Below are positions 8,968 to 16,888 of a stretch of DNA of 64,000 nucleotides, piece after piece. The stretch is taken from positions 1,871,001 to 1,935,000 of the forward strand of contig NZ_CP149510.1 of the NCBI RefSeq assembly GCF_040126305.1. The letters are read 5' to 3'. Both the position numbers and the translations under genes were made by a program. Under the pieces are notes generated by a model. That model was not told the DNA's origin, searched no databases, and saw only the letters and a list, made by a program, of their open reading frames with translations. Position 1 is the first letter of the stretch. The number at the start of each line of letters is the position of its first letter. Origin of the DNA: Pararhizobium sp. A13 (GTDB lineage: Bacteria; Pseudomonadota; Alphaproteobacteria; Rhizobiales; Rhizobiaceae).

Positions 8968-9389
8968 TGGTCGGGGATGCGCCCAGCCCGGCCGGTCGGA
9001 CGACGGTCCTCTATATCGATGATGACGAAACCCTTGGGGTTTTGCTGCGCAAAAGTCTCGAGCGGCAGGGTTTCACCGTCGTCAGCGCCCTTGACGGGCA
9101 TTCCGGTCTTGCGCTTCTCGCCGCCGGCGGGATTGATGCGGTCGCGCTTGATCACTATCTGCTCGGCGAAACGGGTCTTGATATTCTCCCGCAGATCGTG
9201 CGAGAGGCCGATCATCCACCGGTCGTCTACGTCACGGGGTCGGGGGAGACCAGCATCGCCGTCGAAGCCCTGAAACGTGGCGCCGACGATTATGTGACCA
9301 AGAATGTTTCCTCAGATTTTTTCGAGCTTCTGGGCGTCGCTTTGAAACAGGCAGTGGAGCGGGCACGCGGCCGCGGAGCTGACATATGA
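8967..9389 (+). CDS. Single-domain response regulator
   Basis: A 140-residue receiver: acidic residues in VLYIDDDETLG, likely phospho-acceptor Asp in DAVALDHYLLGETG, switch Thr in YVTGSGE and Lys in DDYVTKNV. The acceptor motif ALDHYL is less standard than usual, but the domain is otherwise complete. No effector domain is attached, so it must act by protein contact or as a phosphate sink. The ATG overlaps the stop of the previous receiver (TGATG). It may connect the kinase to the stress-response regulator PhyR 1.7 kb away, but this is only inferred from proximity. Confidence 0.85.
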   Translation: MVGDAPSPAGRTTVLYIDDDETLGVLLRKSLERQGFTVVSALDGHSGLALLAAGGIDAVALDHYLLGETGLDILPQIVREADHPPVVYVTGSGETSIAVEALKRGADDYVTKNVSSDFFELLGVALKQAVERARGRGADI

Positions 9390-9425
9390 TGGCAGCGACG
9401 CGGCCGGAACACGCGCGTGCATGAA

Positions 9426-9451
9426 CTTTCCGATTTAAAAAAATCGGAAAG
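9426..9451 (+). repeat. Perfect 11-bp inverted repeat with A-rich loop
   Basis: CTTTCCGATTT at 9426-9436 and AAATCGGAAAG at 9441-9451 flank AAAA. It begins 37 bases after the second receiver stop. No T-run follows on the plus strand, so it could be a weak terminator, an mRNA-end hairpin or a dyad operator. Confidence 0.6.
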
Positions 9452-9706
9452 CGCGAGGCCTTTCTTCATGAATTTTGGGAGGCAGATTTGAAGGGCCGAG
9501 GGGAGGTCAACGTCACGCTGTCACTTGGCGGGCGCCTTCGGCTTCAGCGTCAGGTCACCGCAAGTCGATGTTCCCTCGGTTTCGGGAAACATTCCATCGC
9601 TGTGACCGTTGCATTCGCTGCTGTGTGTCTCAAGACCACGACCTTGCAGTCGACAAACGCGCGGAAACGGCAATCGTTCCCTTTCGCCCCTGTTCCATAG
9701 GGCGTT

Positions 9707-9731
9707 GGAACCTTTGGTCCGGCAAGCCGTT
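9707..9731 (+). promoter_or_regulatory. EcfG-type (general stress response) promoter
   Basis: GGAAC at 9707-9711 and CGTT at 9728-9731 with a 16-base spacer match the EcfG consensus exactly. It lies about 109 bases upstream of the AI-2E-family permease start. Confidence 0.75.
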
Positions 9732-9839
9732 AGGAGATGCCGGAGATAGAGCCGCCGCCACCACGCCGCTTCGACGTCTTTCCGCACATGGATGGCAATT
9801 TTCAGTCCGGTCGATGCCGGATATTTGGAGAGATGAAAA

Positions 9840-10976
9840 ATGAGCGCTGCGTTGCCGGGGAGTGGTATTTTCAAGCAACGACAGCATTTGAGACAGGCTG
9901 AGATCGAGGCGCGGGCGGCCGAGGCCGCTATCCCCGAGACGTCGCCGAAAACCGGGCTCGATCTGGTGGTTGCCTGGAGCATCGTGGGAACATTCGTCAT
10001 TTTCGCTTCGGCTGTAATCTACATGATGGAGGCGATCCTCATGCCGGTCACGCTTGCCATCGTCGTAGGCATGGTTCTGGGGCTTGCCGCAGACCGGCTG
10101 GCACAATTCGGACTGCCGCCCGTTCTTGGCGGACTTTTGCTCGCCATTGTCTTCGTCTTCGGGCTTTTCTTTCTCGTGAACGCGCTGATCGAGCCGCTGA
10201 CGTCGCTTGCCGGGCAGGCGCCGGGCATCCTTGAGCGGGCCATTGAGCGGATTCTTCCCTATATTGAGCGGTTCGAATGGGCAAAGGTGGCGATCGCTGG
10301 CACGGACGAAAAATCCGTCACCGACGTCGCCATCCAGAATGCCGGCACCATGCTCGGGTTTGTCGCATCCGGGGTCACGCCGGCTTTCATCCAGACGCTG
10401 ATCTTTCTGGCAGCGCTAGGGCTTTTCCTGGTGGGCCGCGCGCATCTGCGCAAGACCATCATTCTCGCCTTTGCAACGCGCGATCGCCGCCTCGCTGCAA
10501 TCCGGATCATGAACGCCACCGAAAATGCGGTCGGATTCTATTTTGCGACCGCAAGCCTGATTTATCTGACACTTGGTGCCATCACCACGGCGATCGCATT
10601 TGTCGGTGGTCTGGCGGTGGCGCCGCTTTGGGGCCTGTTCGCCTTCGTCTCCAGCTTCATTCCGTATCTTGGCGTAACCGCGATGACGATCGCGCTTCTG
10701 TGCGCTGGCCTGATGACCCACGACGCGCTGGTGCTGGCGCTCGCGCCGGCCGCCGTCTTCTTCTTGTTGCATATGGTGATGGAAAACCTGGTGACGCCGG
10801 CGATCCTGGGACACAGGCTGGAGATCAACCCGTTTCTGGTCTTCCTGGCAATCATATTCTGGACGTGGATGTGGGGCGCGGTCGGCGCCATGCTGGCGCT
10901 GCCGCTGTCGCTGATCGCAATGACGATCTTCAACGAGGTACGGACCGGCCCGCCGGAACGGCAGCTTCCAGGATGA
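9840..10976 (+). CDS. AI-2E family (PerM/TqsA-like) membrane transporter
   Basis: A 378-residue multispan membrane protein of the AI-2E transporter family. Two N-terminal spans, a cytosolic or periplasmic helical segment (IERILPYIERFEWAKV) and a C-terminal bundle with SSFIPYLGV and the PAILGHRLEINPF motif fit the family well. Members export small metabolites, ions or signals; the substrate here cannot be deduced. GGAG precedes the start by about nine bases. The EcfG-type promoter upstream places it in the general stress regulon. Confidence 0.85.
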   Translation: MSAALPGSGIFKQRQHLRQAEIEARAAEAAIPETSPKTGLDLVVAWSIVGTFVIFASAVIYMMEAILMPVTLAIVVGMVLGLAADRLAQFGLPPVLGGLLLAIVFVFGLFFLVNALIEPLTSLAGQAPGILERAIERILPYIERFEWAKVAIAGTDEKSVTDVAIQNAGTMLGFVASGVTPAFIQTLIFLAALGLFLVGRAHLRKTIILAFATRDRRLAAIRIMNATENAVGFYFATASLIYLTLGAITTAIAFVGGLAVAPLWGLFAFVSSFIPYLGVTAMTIALLCAGLMTHDALVLALAPAAVFFLLHMVMENLVTPAILGHRLEINPFLVFLAIIFWTWMWGAVGAMLALPLSLIAMTIFNEVRTGPPERQLPG

Positions 10977-11041
10977 GGAGGACGATGCTTCGTCGTCTTG
11001 CTATGATCGCGGGCAGCGCAGACGCGGGCGCGATCGACACA

Positions 11042-11839
11042 TCAAGGTTTGCCCGAGCGCGCGTTTTCGTCGAAGAACAGAGCCTGGCTGATCAGTGCCT
11101 TGACCATCTCCGGATTGAACGGCTTGGTGACAAGAAAGGCCGGCTCCGGTTTCGTGCCGGTCAGCAGACGTTCAGGGAAAGCGGTGATGAAGATCACCGG
11201 GATCGCCGTGCTCTTCAGGATATCATTGACCGCATCTATGCCGGAGCTGCCGTCGGCGAGCTGGATATCGGCAAGAATCATCTTCGGCGTGGTCTGCTCG
11301 AAAAGCGTAATGGCTTCGCCGTAGGTTCTTGCCACGCCGGCGACCTTGTGACCGAGGCTCGTCACCATATCCTCGATATCCATCGCAATCAGTGGCTCGT
11401 CTTCGATGATGAGGATTTCGGTCGCGACCTGTCTGGAAATGTCCTCCGAGGCTTCGCGCAACAGCGCAGCGACGTCGTTGCCGGTAATGGCGAGGATGTC
11501 CGCTGCCTCGTCCGGCGTGAACCCTTCAACGTTGACGAGCAGGAACGCCTTTCGGGCGGCGGGCGGCATCATCGAAAGGTTCGCTGCCGCGCGCTTTTCC
11601 CAGCTGAACGGCGAAGCGGTGTCCGGCAGGTCGATGGTGATTGTCTCGAACAGCGAGCAAAACAGCTTGAACAGGTCGACCCGGTCATTGGTCCCCTGCG
11701 GAAAAAGCGAGATGTCGGCGATCAGCGCCTCCAGCACCGCCGCCACGTAAGCGTCGCCCGAAGCCTGCGATCCGGTCACGGCGCGGGAGAAGCGGCGCAG
11801 ATAGGGAAGATGGGCTGCGATCCGCGTGGAAAGTGACAT
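11042..11839 (-). CDS. phyR: PhyR, anti-anti-sigma response regulator of the general stress response
   Basis: A 265-residue protein with an N-terminal sigma-like domain (sigma2-like from residue 1, sigma4-like around 90-135, FLLVNVEGFTPDEAADIL) and a C-terminal receiver (residues about 140-262). The receiver has the acidic pair in IIEDEPLIAMDIED, phospho-acceptor D191 in LADIQLADG and Lys in VTKPF. When phosphorylated, PhyR binds the anti-sigma factor NepR and frees the sigma factor EcfG. The nepR gene lies divergently 248 bases away, as is common. I see no EcfG-type promoter directly in front of it. Confidence 0.95.
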   Translation of the reverse strand: MSLSTRIAAHLPYLRRFSRAVTGSQASGDAYVAAVLEALIADISLFPQGTNDRVDLFKLFCSLFETITIDLPDTASPFSWEKRAAANLSMMPPAARKAFLLVNVEGFTPDEAADILAITGNDVAALLREASEDISRQVATEILIIEDEPLIAMDIEDMVTSLGHKVAGVARTYGEAITLFEQTTPKMILADIQLADGSSGIDAVNDILKSTAIPVIFITAFPERLLTGTKPEPAFLVTKPFNPEMVKALISQALFFDENARSGKP

Positions 11840-12087
11840 TTAGGACTTCCTTGAGTATGATGGCGCCGACATTTTCCGGTGCCCGACGCTAATGCGAGTC
11901 GAAACACGGCATTGGTTTGAACATGTTTTATAGTTTATGGGAAGTTTTGAAGCGGGACGAATTATGCGCAGACCGAGGCGAAACCCCTAAAAATTCGGAA
12001 TATATCAAGGTTTTGAGTGTACCAAAATTATGCGTGGATGCGTCGCCGCCCGGCGATGGCCGCTGCGGTGTCAGGAGTGAGACGTTT

Positions 12088-12282
12088 ATGAGTGACATCC
12101 CGGAAAATCGGCGGCGGGCCGGACGCGGGGCTGGTGGTGGCATGATGGACCCTAACAACCAGATTGCCTCCAAACTGAGAGCTCTTTACAGCGCCGTCGA
12201 GCAGGAACCGATCCCCGACTTGTTTCTCGATCTTCTCGAAAAGCTGGACAAGGCCGAGCAAACCGGCAAATCGCGACGCTGA
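12088..12282 (+). CDS. nepR: NepR, anti-sigma factor of the general stress response
   Basis: A 64-residue protein carrying the NepR core: IASKLRALYSAVEQEPIPD and then FLDLLEKLDKAE. These form the two helices that clamp the EcfG sigma factor or the PhyR sigma-like domain. AGGAG precedes the ATG at 12088; the longer upstream frame is not conserved-looking. It is divergent from phyR. Unusually, the next plus-strand gene is not ecfG: a terminator follows within 60 bases, so the cognate sigma factor must be encoded elsewhere. Confidence 0.92.
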   Translation: MSDIPENRRRAGRGAGGGMMDPNNQIASKLRALYSAVEQEPIPDLFLDLLEKLDKAEQTGKSRR

Positions 12283-12317
12283 CACGGCATTGAGCAATTG
12301 ACCCTTCCATCGCACAA

Positions 12318-12341
12318 AAAAACGGGCCGAAGCCCGTTTTT
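12318..12341. terminator. Bidirectional Rho-independent terminator after nepR
   Basis: AAAAACGGGC (12318-12327), loop CGAA and GCCCGTTTTT (12332-12341). The symmetric A and T runs would stop nepR transcription and also transcription of the converging glycine-zipper gene that ends at 12368. Confidence 0.9.
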
Positions 12342-12367
12342 CCGTGTTTCAGGTGCCGATGCGATGA

Positions 12368-12616
12368 TCAGCAGGCTGCAATGTAGCGACGGCCGTAGCG
12401 GTCGCGGTAATAGCACTGGCCCGGCTCATTGGCCCTGCCGATCAGGGCGCCGGCAACACCGCCGACCGCAGCGCCCACTGCCGCGCCGCGAACATTTCCG
12501 GTTGCCACGCCGCCGATGATGGCGCCGGATGCTGCGCCGATACCGGCGCCTCTTTCCGTCTGGGTGCAGGCTGCGAGAGGAAGGATGAGCGCAACTGCGA
12601 GCAGGATCTTTTTCAT
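12368..12616 (-). CDS. Glycine-zipper lipoprotein
   Basis: An 82-residue envelope protein. The N-terminus is a lipoprotein signal (MKKILLAVALILPLAAC) with lipobox LAAC. It is followed by a glycine-zipper segment with repeated GxxxG spacing (GAGIGAASGAIIGGVATG, GAAVGAAVGGVAGALIG) and a short basic, tyrosine-rich C-terminus. It resembles the OmpA-like/YMGG-type zipper proteins that insert into or associate with outer membranes. It follows the DUF3309 gene on the same strand after 55 bases and may share that gene's stress promoter. Confidence 0.8.
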   Translation of the reverse strand: MKKILLAVALILPLAACTQTERGAGIGAASGAIIGGVATGNVRGAAVGAAVGGVAGALIGRANEPGQCYYRDRYGRRYIAAC

Positions 12617-12671
12617 GATGGCTTCCTTTTCAAGGGACGTTGAGAATCTAAGGGGAAAACAAGGCGGCCGA

Positions 12672-12827
12672 TCAGATACGGCCCATCAGCACGAGAATGA
12701 GGAGGATGATGACGACCAGCCCGAGGCCTCCCGAGGGTCCGTAACCCCAATTGCGGCTGTGGCCCCAGTTCGGAAGCGCACCGATCAGCAAAAGAATAAG
12801 GATGATCAGGAGAATTGTACCGAGCAT
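12672..12827 (-). CDS. DUF3309 small membrane protein
   Basis: 51 residues starting MLGTILLIILILLLIGALPNW, then a Gly/Trp/Tyr-rich loop and a second hydrophobic segment (GLVVIILLILVLMGRI). This is the typical DUF3309 pattern. AGAGGAAA precedes the ATG. The function of the family is unknown. A perfect EcfG-type promoter lies 55 bases upstream, so it is a predicted stress-induced gene. Confidence 0.88.
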   Translation of the reverse strand: MLGTILLIILILLLIGALPNWGHSRNWGYGPSGGLGLVVIILLILVLMGRI

Positions 12828-12881
12828 TGATATTTCCTCTTCCGGTTCAGGCCCTTGGGGCCAAGGGATCCTGCTTGCGGA

Positions 12882-12906
12882 AACGTATGTCACGTAATTT
12901 TGTTCC
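12882..12906 (-). promoter_or_regulatory. EcfG-type (general stress response) promoter
   Basis: Read on the minus strand: GGAAC at 12906-12902, 16 bases, CGTT at 12885-12882. An exact consensus match, 55 bases upstream of the DUF3309 start. Confidence 0.85.
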
Positions 12907-12922
12907 AACGGGCGATTGTAAA

Positions 12923-13837
12923 CTAAGACCCGAGGGGGAGCGCTAGGCGTAGAGGCGCCGGTTTTGCCGGATCGGTAAGCGCGCCCTTACGGCATGCCGT
13001 CAGCGGACCGAACAGGAGGAAAGTCCCGATCAATTGATCGACCTGGTCGCGGGCCTCGGCCATCGGCAGGTGGCCGACCTTGTCAAGGATGACGGTGTGA
13101 ACGCACGGCAGGCGGCCGGACAGGTGGATCTGGTGCGACGGCGGAACGATCGCATCACGGGCGCCGATGATGTTGAGCACCGGCACGTCGATGAGCGGCA
13201 GTTCGTTGATGACCGACGTCTGCGACATCCAGGAAACGAAAGCGACGATGTCGTCCGCCTGCGACTTTATGAGGTGCTCGCGGACCTGTTCCATGGTTGC
13301 GATGGTTTCCTCCGTCTCCCACCTCACGGTCTTGTCGAATACGCATCGAAGCGATCCCCAGCGAAAGGTTTCGCGCGTGGCAATCCAGCGGGTGAAGAGC
13401 CGGATGAAGAGAAGCCGGCCCAGCAATGGGAGTCCGAGGAGACGGGCTGCTAACTTTTCCTGCCCGACAAACCGCCCGCAGGCGAAGGCACCCATAAGAA
13501 TGACGTTGCTGACGAGGTCCGGACGGTGGCGGGCGAGCAGCAGCGACACGAAACCGCCGGTCGAATGGCCGATCAACGTGACCGGCTCGCCGTCGAAATC
13601 GCGCTCGATCGCCTCTGCATACGCATTGACGATATCGGCGGTATTCAACGTTCCGGACAGGCCTTCCAGCGTCCAGGGGCTGTGGCCCGGCAGGGGATAG
13701 GCGGCCGCCTGACCTTCCCGCACGATGCTGGGGGCAAAACAATTCCAGAAGGTCGGCGCCATCACCAATCCGTGGATGAGCACCGTTTTCATGCCCGGAT
13801 CCTGGGAAAGCCAATGGGGACACGGAGGATGCAACAT
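12923..13837 (-). CDS. Alpha/beta-fold hydrolase
   Basis: About 304 residues with an alpha/beta-hydrolase core: the oxyanion-hole motif VLIHGLV near residue 20, nucleophile elbow GHSTG (Ser92), an acid in IIGARDAIVPP and the catalytic His in VGHLPMAEA. A lid-like insertion (about 115-185) is rich in Arg and Trp. The substrate is unknown; the motif pattern suits small esters or lactones. I place the start at the ATG nine bases after AAAGGA (13837); ATGs at 13846 and 13867 are possible. Confidence 0.82.
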   Translation of the reverse strand: MLHPPCPHWLSQDPGMKTVLIHGLVMAPTFWNCFAPSIVREGQAAAYPLPGHSPWTLEGLSGTLNTADIVNAYAEAIERDFDGEPVTLIGHSTGGFVSLLLARHRPDLVSNVILMGAFACGRFVGQEKLAARLLGLPLLGRLLFIRLFTRWIATRETFRWGSLRCVFDKTVRWETEETIATMEQVREHLIKSQADDIVAFVSWMSQTSVINELPLIDVPVLNIIGARDAIVPPSHQIHLSGRLPCVHTVILDKVGHLPMAEARDQVDQLIGTFLLFGPLTACRKGALTDPAKPAPLRLALPLGS

Positions 13838-14056
13838 TGCCGACATTCCTTTGATGCGCGTCAGCAATCATGCCTTCGGGCTGGCTGTCTGGGGCAGGCG
13901 TGATGGTTCAGATCGCGGGTATCCGGGGTTCACCAAGTCACGTCAGCATTCCTTGACGCATTTTCCAAACGCGATCCGGCGTAAAAGGTTCCCTGCGATA
14001 TTTTCGGAACTTCGGCCATCGGCCGCCGCTTTTCGTCTAATCTCGCCGTCGTCGTT

Positions 14057-14266
14057 TCATTCGCGACCTCGCGCCTTCGCGGCTTCCTCCGCTGCTTCAA
14101 GTTCCTCGAGAAGGTCGGCGAGGGTCTCATCCGTCTGGGGCATCTCTTCGTCGACATAGAGATCGCGCAAAGTCCCGCCGATATGCAGGTTCTTTTCACG
14201 CGCTGGACCCGGCTGGCGGACCGCCGCTGCTGCGGACTTCCAGATGCTGGACGTGGATACGGTCAT
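14057..14266 (-). CDS. Small acidic protein resembling NepR, stress-regulated
   Basis: About 69 residues. The segment [16 protein letters not shown] followed by [18 protein letters not shown] aligns without gaps to the NepR core 2 kb away. It shares the I, LR.LY, DLLE.L and AE positions, about 15 of 39 identical by my count. The conserved P.PD..L. linker is not kept. It could be a second NepR-type anti-sigma protein or only a similar two-helix protein. A minus-strand EcfG-type promoter lies 33 bases before the start. The start could also be the ATG at 14281. Confidence 0.6.
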   Translation of the reverse strand: MTVSTSSIWKSAAAAVRQPGPAREKNLHIGGTLRDLYVDEEMPQTDETLADLLEELEAAEEAAKARGRE

Positions 14267-14298
14267 TTTACTGTCTCGCATGGGCTGTGTGCCTTCAC

Positions 14299-14324
14299 AA
14301 CGTTCCCTACGCCGGGAAGGTTCC
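14299..14324 (-). promoter_or_regulatory. EcfG-type (general stress response) promoter
   Basis: On the minus strand GGAAC (14324-14320), 17 bases, CGTT (14302-14299): an exact match with the longer permitted spacer, immediately upstream of the NepR-like gene. Confidence 0.75.
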
Positions 14325-14425
14325 GCAATGCGAATGGCCAATCCGTGTCAGTTCGGGGCAAATTTCCGGGGCGTGGTTAATGAATAGTTTCAATCTTAAC
14401 GAGAAGTTGCCCCATGCTCTTTGCT

Positions 14426-14450
14426 GGAACAAAATTATGCCTTCCGCGTT
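14426..14450 (+). promoter_or_regulatory. EcfG-type (general stress response) promoter
   Basis: GGAAC at 14426-14430, 16 bases, CGTT at 14447-14450. An exact match located 35 bases upstream of the DUF1328 gene. Confidence 0.85.
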
Positions 14451-14484
14451 TAATTCCAGACAGATTAAACCAAGGAGAGTTTCG

Positions 14485-14649
14485 ATGCTTTACTACGCTC
14501 TTGTCTTCCTCGTCGTCGCTATTATAGCGGGTGTTCTGGGATTTGGTGGTATTGCAGGCGCTTCTGCTGGCATAGCACAGATCTTGTTCTTCCTGTTTCT
14601 GGCTTTCCTGATCATCTCGCTGGTGGCTGGCCTGATGCGCAGAACCTGA
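14485..14649 (+). CDS. DUF1328 (YtjA-type) small membrane protein
   Basis: 54 residues with two membrane spans flanking the signature [17 protein letters not shown], characteristic of DUF1328. AGGAG precedes the ATG by seven bases. The function is unknown, but family members are commonly induced by envelope or general stress. Here it has its own EcfG-type promoter and its own strong terminator, so it is a single-gene stress transcript. Confidence 0.9.
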   Translation: MLYYALVFLVVAIIAGVLGFGGIAGASAGIAQILFFLFLAFLIISLVAGLMRRT

Positions 14650-14670
14650 TCCCACCAGGTGACGCGGCTG

Positions 14671-14704
14671 AAAAGGGAGCAGTGCAAAAGCACTGCTCCC
14701 TTTT
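14671..14704. terminator. Rho-independent terminator after the DUF1328 gene
   Basis: AAAAGGGAGCAGTGC (14671-14685), loop AAAA, GCACTGCTCCCTTTT (14690-14704). A perfect 15-bp stem with symmetric A/T tails, so it may act in both directions. Confidence 0.92.
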
Positions 14705-14945
14705 CCTTGTCTGCATTCCGCCGCACCGGGAGGCGCAGCCCGCTTGCGCCTTGCCGAAGGCAATTGGCTTGGCTATTCATGACTGGGACATCTCGCAACC
14801 GCACACTCCGGAGCCGCATGCAGCATGAAGTCGCTGGAACGCACCGTTGAAAGGATCAGCCCGTCGAGCGCCGGCTCCGGGTGGTCTTCGATTTCCACCC
14901 GGTCAACGCGGATTTTGTCGACGGCCTCCTGGCGGCGAGCAGCTG

Positions 14946-15035
14946 ATGTGGGAGACGATCATGTACGTCGCCCTCGTGGTCTCCGCTCCGATGCTCGGGT
15001 TCCTTGAGCAGATCATCAACAGACTGAAGACATAA
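14946..15035 (+). CDS. Possible 29-residue membrane peptide
   Basis: A short frame beginning MWETIMYVALVVSAPMLGFL with a hydrophobic centre and basic end (INRLKT), ending 27 bases before the oxidoreductase start. Only a weak GAGCAG precedes it. It could be a genuine small protein or chance. Confidence 0.25.
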   Translation: MWETIMYVALVVSAPMLGFLEQIINRLKT

Positions 15036-15062
15036 TAAGCAAAGAAAAATGGGGAACCGGAC

Positions 15063-16316
15063 ATGAAGACAGACGTCGTTGTTTTGGGCGCAGGCATCGT
15101 CGGCCTGTCGACGGCCATTCATCTGGCTCGGCGGGGGAAATCCGTCATTCTTCTCGACCGCCGCGGCGCCGGCGAAGAAACCTCTTACGGCAATGCCGGC
15201 CTGATCCAGCGTGAAGGCGTGTTTCCCTATGGTTTCCCGCACGATTTCGGCGCCCTGTTTCGCTACGCGCTGAACAACACCATCGATGCGCACTATCACT
15301 TCCGCGCCCTGCCGGGCCTCGTGCCCTTCCTGCTGCGCTACTGGTGGAACTCTGGCTTCACGCAGCACGAGAACATCGCATCGATGTATGCGCCGCTAAT
15401 TGAGAATTCGATCGCCGAGCACGACGACCTGATCAAAGCCTCCGGTGCCGGCGACCTTATCCGCAAGGATGGCTGGATGAAGGTGTTCCGCACCGAGGCT
15501 GCCCGTGATGCTGCCTACAAGGACGCGGAAAAACTGTCCTCGGCCTTCGGCGTCAATCACCACAAGCTGTCGAGCAGCGAACTGAAGACGATGGAACCGT
15601 CGATCAGGGCCGAGTTGACAGGCGGCCTGCGCTGGACGGATCCCTGGTCGATCCGCGATCCGCACAGCCTCAACAAGGCCTATCTCACCTATTTCCAGTC
15701 GCTCGGCGGGCGCCTCGTTTCGGGCGATGCGGCAACGCTTGAGCATATTCTGGAAGGCGCCGGCTGGCGCGTCGCGACACCGGAAGGCCCACTGGAGGCA
15801 AAAGAGGTCGTGGTCGCGCTCGGCCCCTGGGCCGATACGGTGACGAAGAAACTCGGCTACCGCTTCCCGCTTGCCGTCAAGCGCGGCTATCACATGCATT
15901 ACGGCACCGAAGACGGCGCGCAACTCAACAACTGGGTGCTCGATGCCGAGAGGGGCTATTTCCTTGCGCCGATGCTGCGCGGCATCCGCCTGACGACCGG
16001 CGCCGAATTCGCCCACCGCGATGCGCCGAAGACGCCGGTGCAGTTGACCCGCGCCGAGCGCGTCGCCCGCGAATTCTTCCCGCTTGCCGAACGTCGCGAT
16101 GAGGAACCCTGGATGGGTGCACGCCCCTGCACGCCGGACATGATGCCGATCATCGGCAAGGCACCCCGCCATGAAGGCCTGTGGTTCGCCTTCGGCCACG
16201 CCCATCACGGAATGACGCTTGGCCCCGTCACCGGACGCGCGCTTGCTGAAGCGATGACAGGGGAGAAGACGGTGATCGATATCAAGCCCTACAGGCCTCA
16301 CCGCTTTTTGGCGTGA
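15063..16316 (+). CDS. FAD-dependent amino-acid oxidoreductase (DadA/D-amino-acid dehydrogenase-like)
   Basis: 417 residues of the DAO superfamily. The N-terminal dinucleotide-binding motif GAGIVGLSTAIHLARRG with following LLDRRG binds FAD, and the C-terminal motif RPCTPDMMPIIGKAP with FGHAHHGMTLGP is typical of DadA-type D-amino-acid dehydrogenases. It probably oxidises a D-amino acid or related amine to the oxo acid, passing electrons to the respiratory chain. GGGG lies before the ATG. The specific substrate cannot be told. No partner racemase gene is adjacent. Confidence 0.88.
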   Translation: MKTDVVVLGAGIVGLSTAIHLARRGKSVILLDRRGAGEETSYGNAGLIQREGVFPYGFPHDFGALFRYALNNTIDAHYHFRALPGLVPFLLRYWWNSGFTQHENIASMYAPLIENSIAEHDDLIKASGAGDLIRKDGWMKVFRTEAARDAAYKDAEKLSSAFGVNHHKLSSSELKTMEPSIRAELTGGLRWTDPWSIRDPHSLNKAYLTYFQSLGGRLVSGDAATLEHILEGAGWRVATPEGPLEAKEVVVALGPWADTVTKKLGYRFPLAVKRGYHMHYGTEDGAQLNNWVLDAERGYFLAPMLRGIRLTTGAEFAHRDAPKTPVQLTRAERVAREFFPLAERRDEEPWMGARPCTPDMMPIIGKAPRHEGLWFAFGHAHHGMTLGPVTGRALAEAMTGEKTVIDIKPYRPHRFLA

Positions 16317-16460
16317 GTACCAGGCCCCGAGCCGGAGATGTCGATCCGCCGCAGCCGGCCTGACGATCCAGCTGCGGAAGCCGCAACAGCGTCGGCTCGT
16401 CGGAAACGCCGCGCGTCGTCGTCTGCCGGCGTAAAAAAATCGAAAATTTTTCATCGCCCC

Positions 16461-16485
16461 GGAACAAACGTCACCTTCATCTGTT
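16461..16485 (+). promoter_or_regulatory. Candidate EcfG-type promoter (one mismatch)
   Basis: GGAAC at 16461-16465, 16 bases, then TGTT at 16482-16485. The core GTT is kept and the less conserved first base differs. It lies 88 bases upstream of the hypothetical gene at 16573. Confidence 0.45.
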
Positions 16486-16572
16486 AAACCGTCGGTTGAA
16501 GGCGGGGTTCGGTCTGTTGTGCCGTGCGCAACGAAAATGACTGCCGGCAAATGGCAGCGGGAGCGATATTTC

Positions 16573-16857
16573 ATGCAGAAGCAGGTGATAGAGTTCAACG
16601 GCGAACCCGTGGGCGCGGTGGTGCCCGACGGTGACCGGTTTCGCTTCATCGCGGTCAAATATGGCGTTTGGAGCCTTGATGGCCGCCTGTTTTCCCTTCC
16701 AATCGAAGCAAAGCAAGCCGTAACGAAGCTCCTCACGAAATCAGGCGGAAGGGCCATGCCGTCAGCCGGCTTGTCGGGCGAGCGCAGCCCGTCCGGGAGC
16801 CGGTTCGGCTGGGAAGTGGCGTCACCCGTCCCTGTTTCCGAAGAGACCCTCGGCTGA
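16573..16857 (+). CDS. Conserved-looking small hypothetical protein
   Basis: 94 residues beginning MQKQVIEFNGEPVGAVVPDG. The first 60 residues look like a compact beta-rich domain (FRFIAVKYGVWSLDGRLF), and the tail is Ser/Gly/Pro-rich. GGGAG precedes the ATG by ten bases. I do not recognise the family. The candidate stress promoter upstream and the surrounding genes suggest membership of the general stress regulon. Confidence 0.55.
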   Translation: MQKQVIEFNGEPVGAVVPDGDRFRFIAVKYGVWSLDGRLFSLPIEAKQAVTKLLTKSGGRAMPSAGLSGERSPSGSRFGWEVASPVPVSEETLG

Positions 16858-16888
16858 CGACGGGTGGATGCCGATCACACTGATCGTG

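Larger units (their letters stand above)
9390..9839. other. Intergenic region with palindrome and stress promoter
   Basis: 450 bases with no convincing gene. Short open frames on both strands are low in protein-like character. It holds the perfect palindrome at 9426-9451 and the EcfG-type promoter at 9707-9731, which leaves a leader of roughly 100 bases before the permease gene. Confidence 0.5.

Noticed and set aside
9475..9843. Open frames between the receiver genes and the AI-2E-type gene
   Set aside because: Composition is not protein-like, frames on both strands overlap, and the EcfG promoter and leader occupy the same place.
15053..15077. GGAAC-N16-CGTC resembling an EcfG promoter
   Set aside because: It overlaps the start codon of the oxidoreductase gene and ends in CGTC instead of CGTT.
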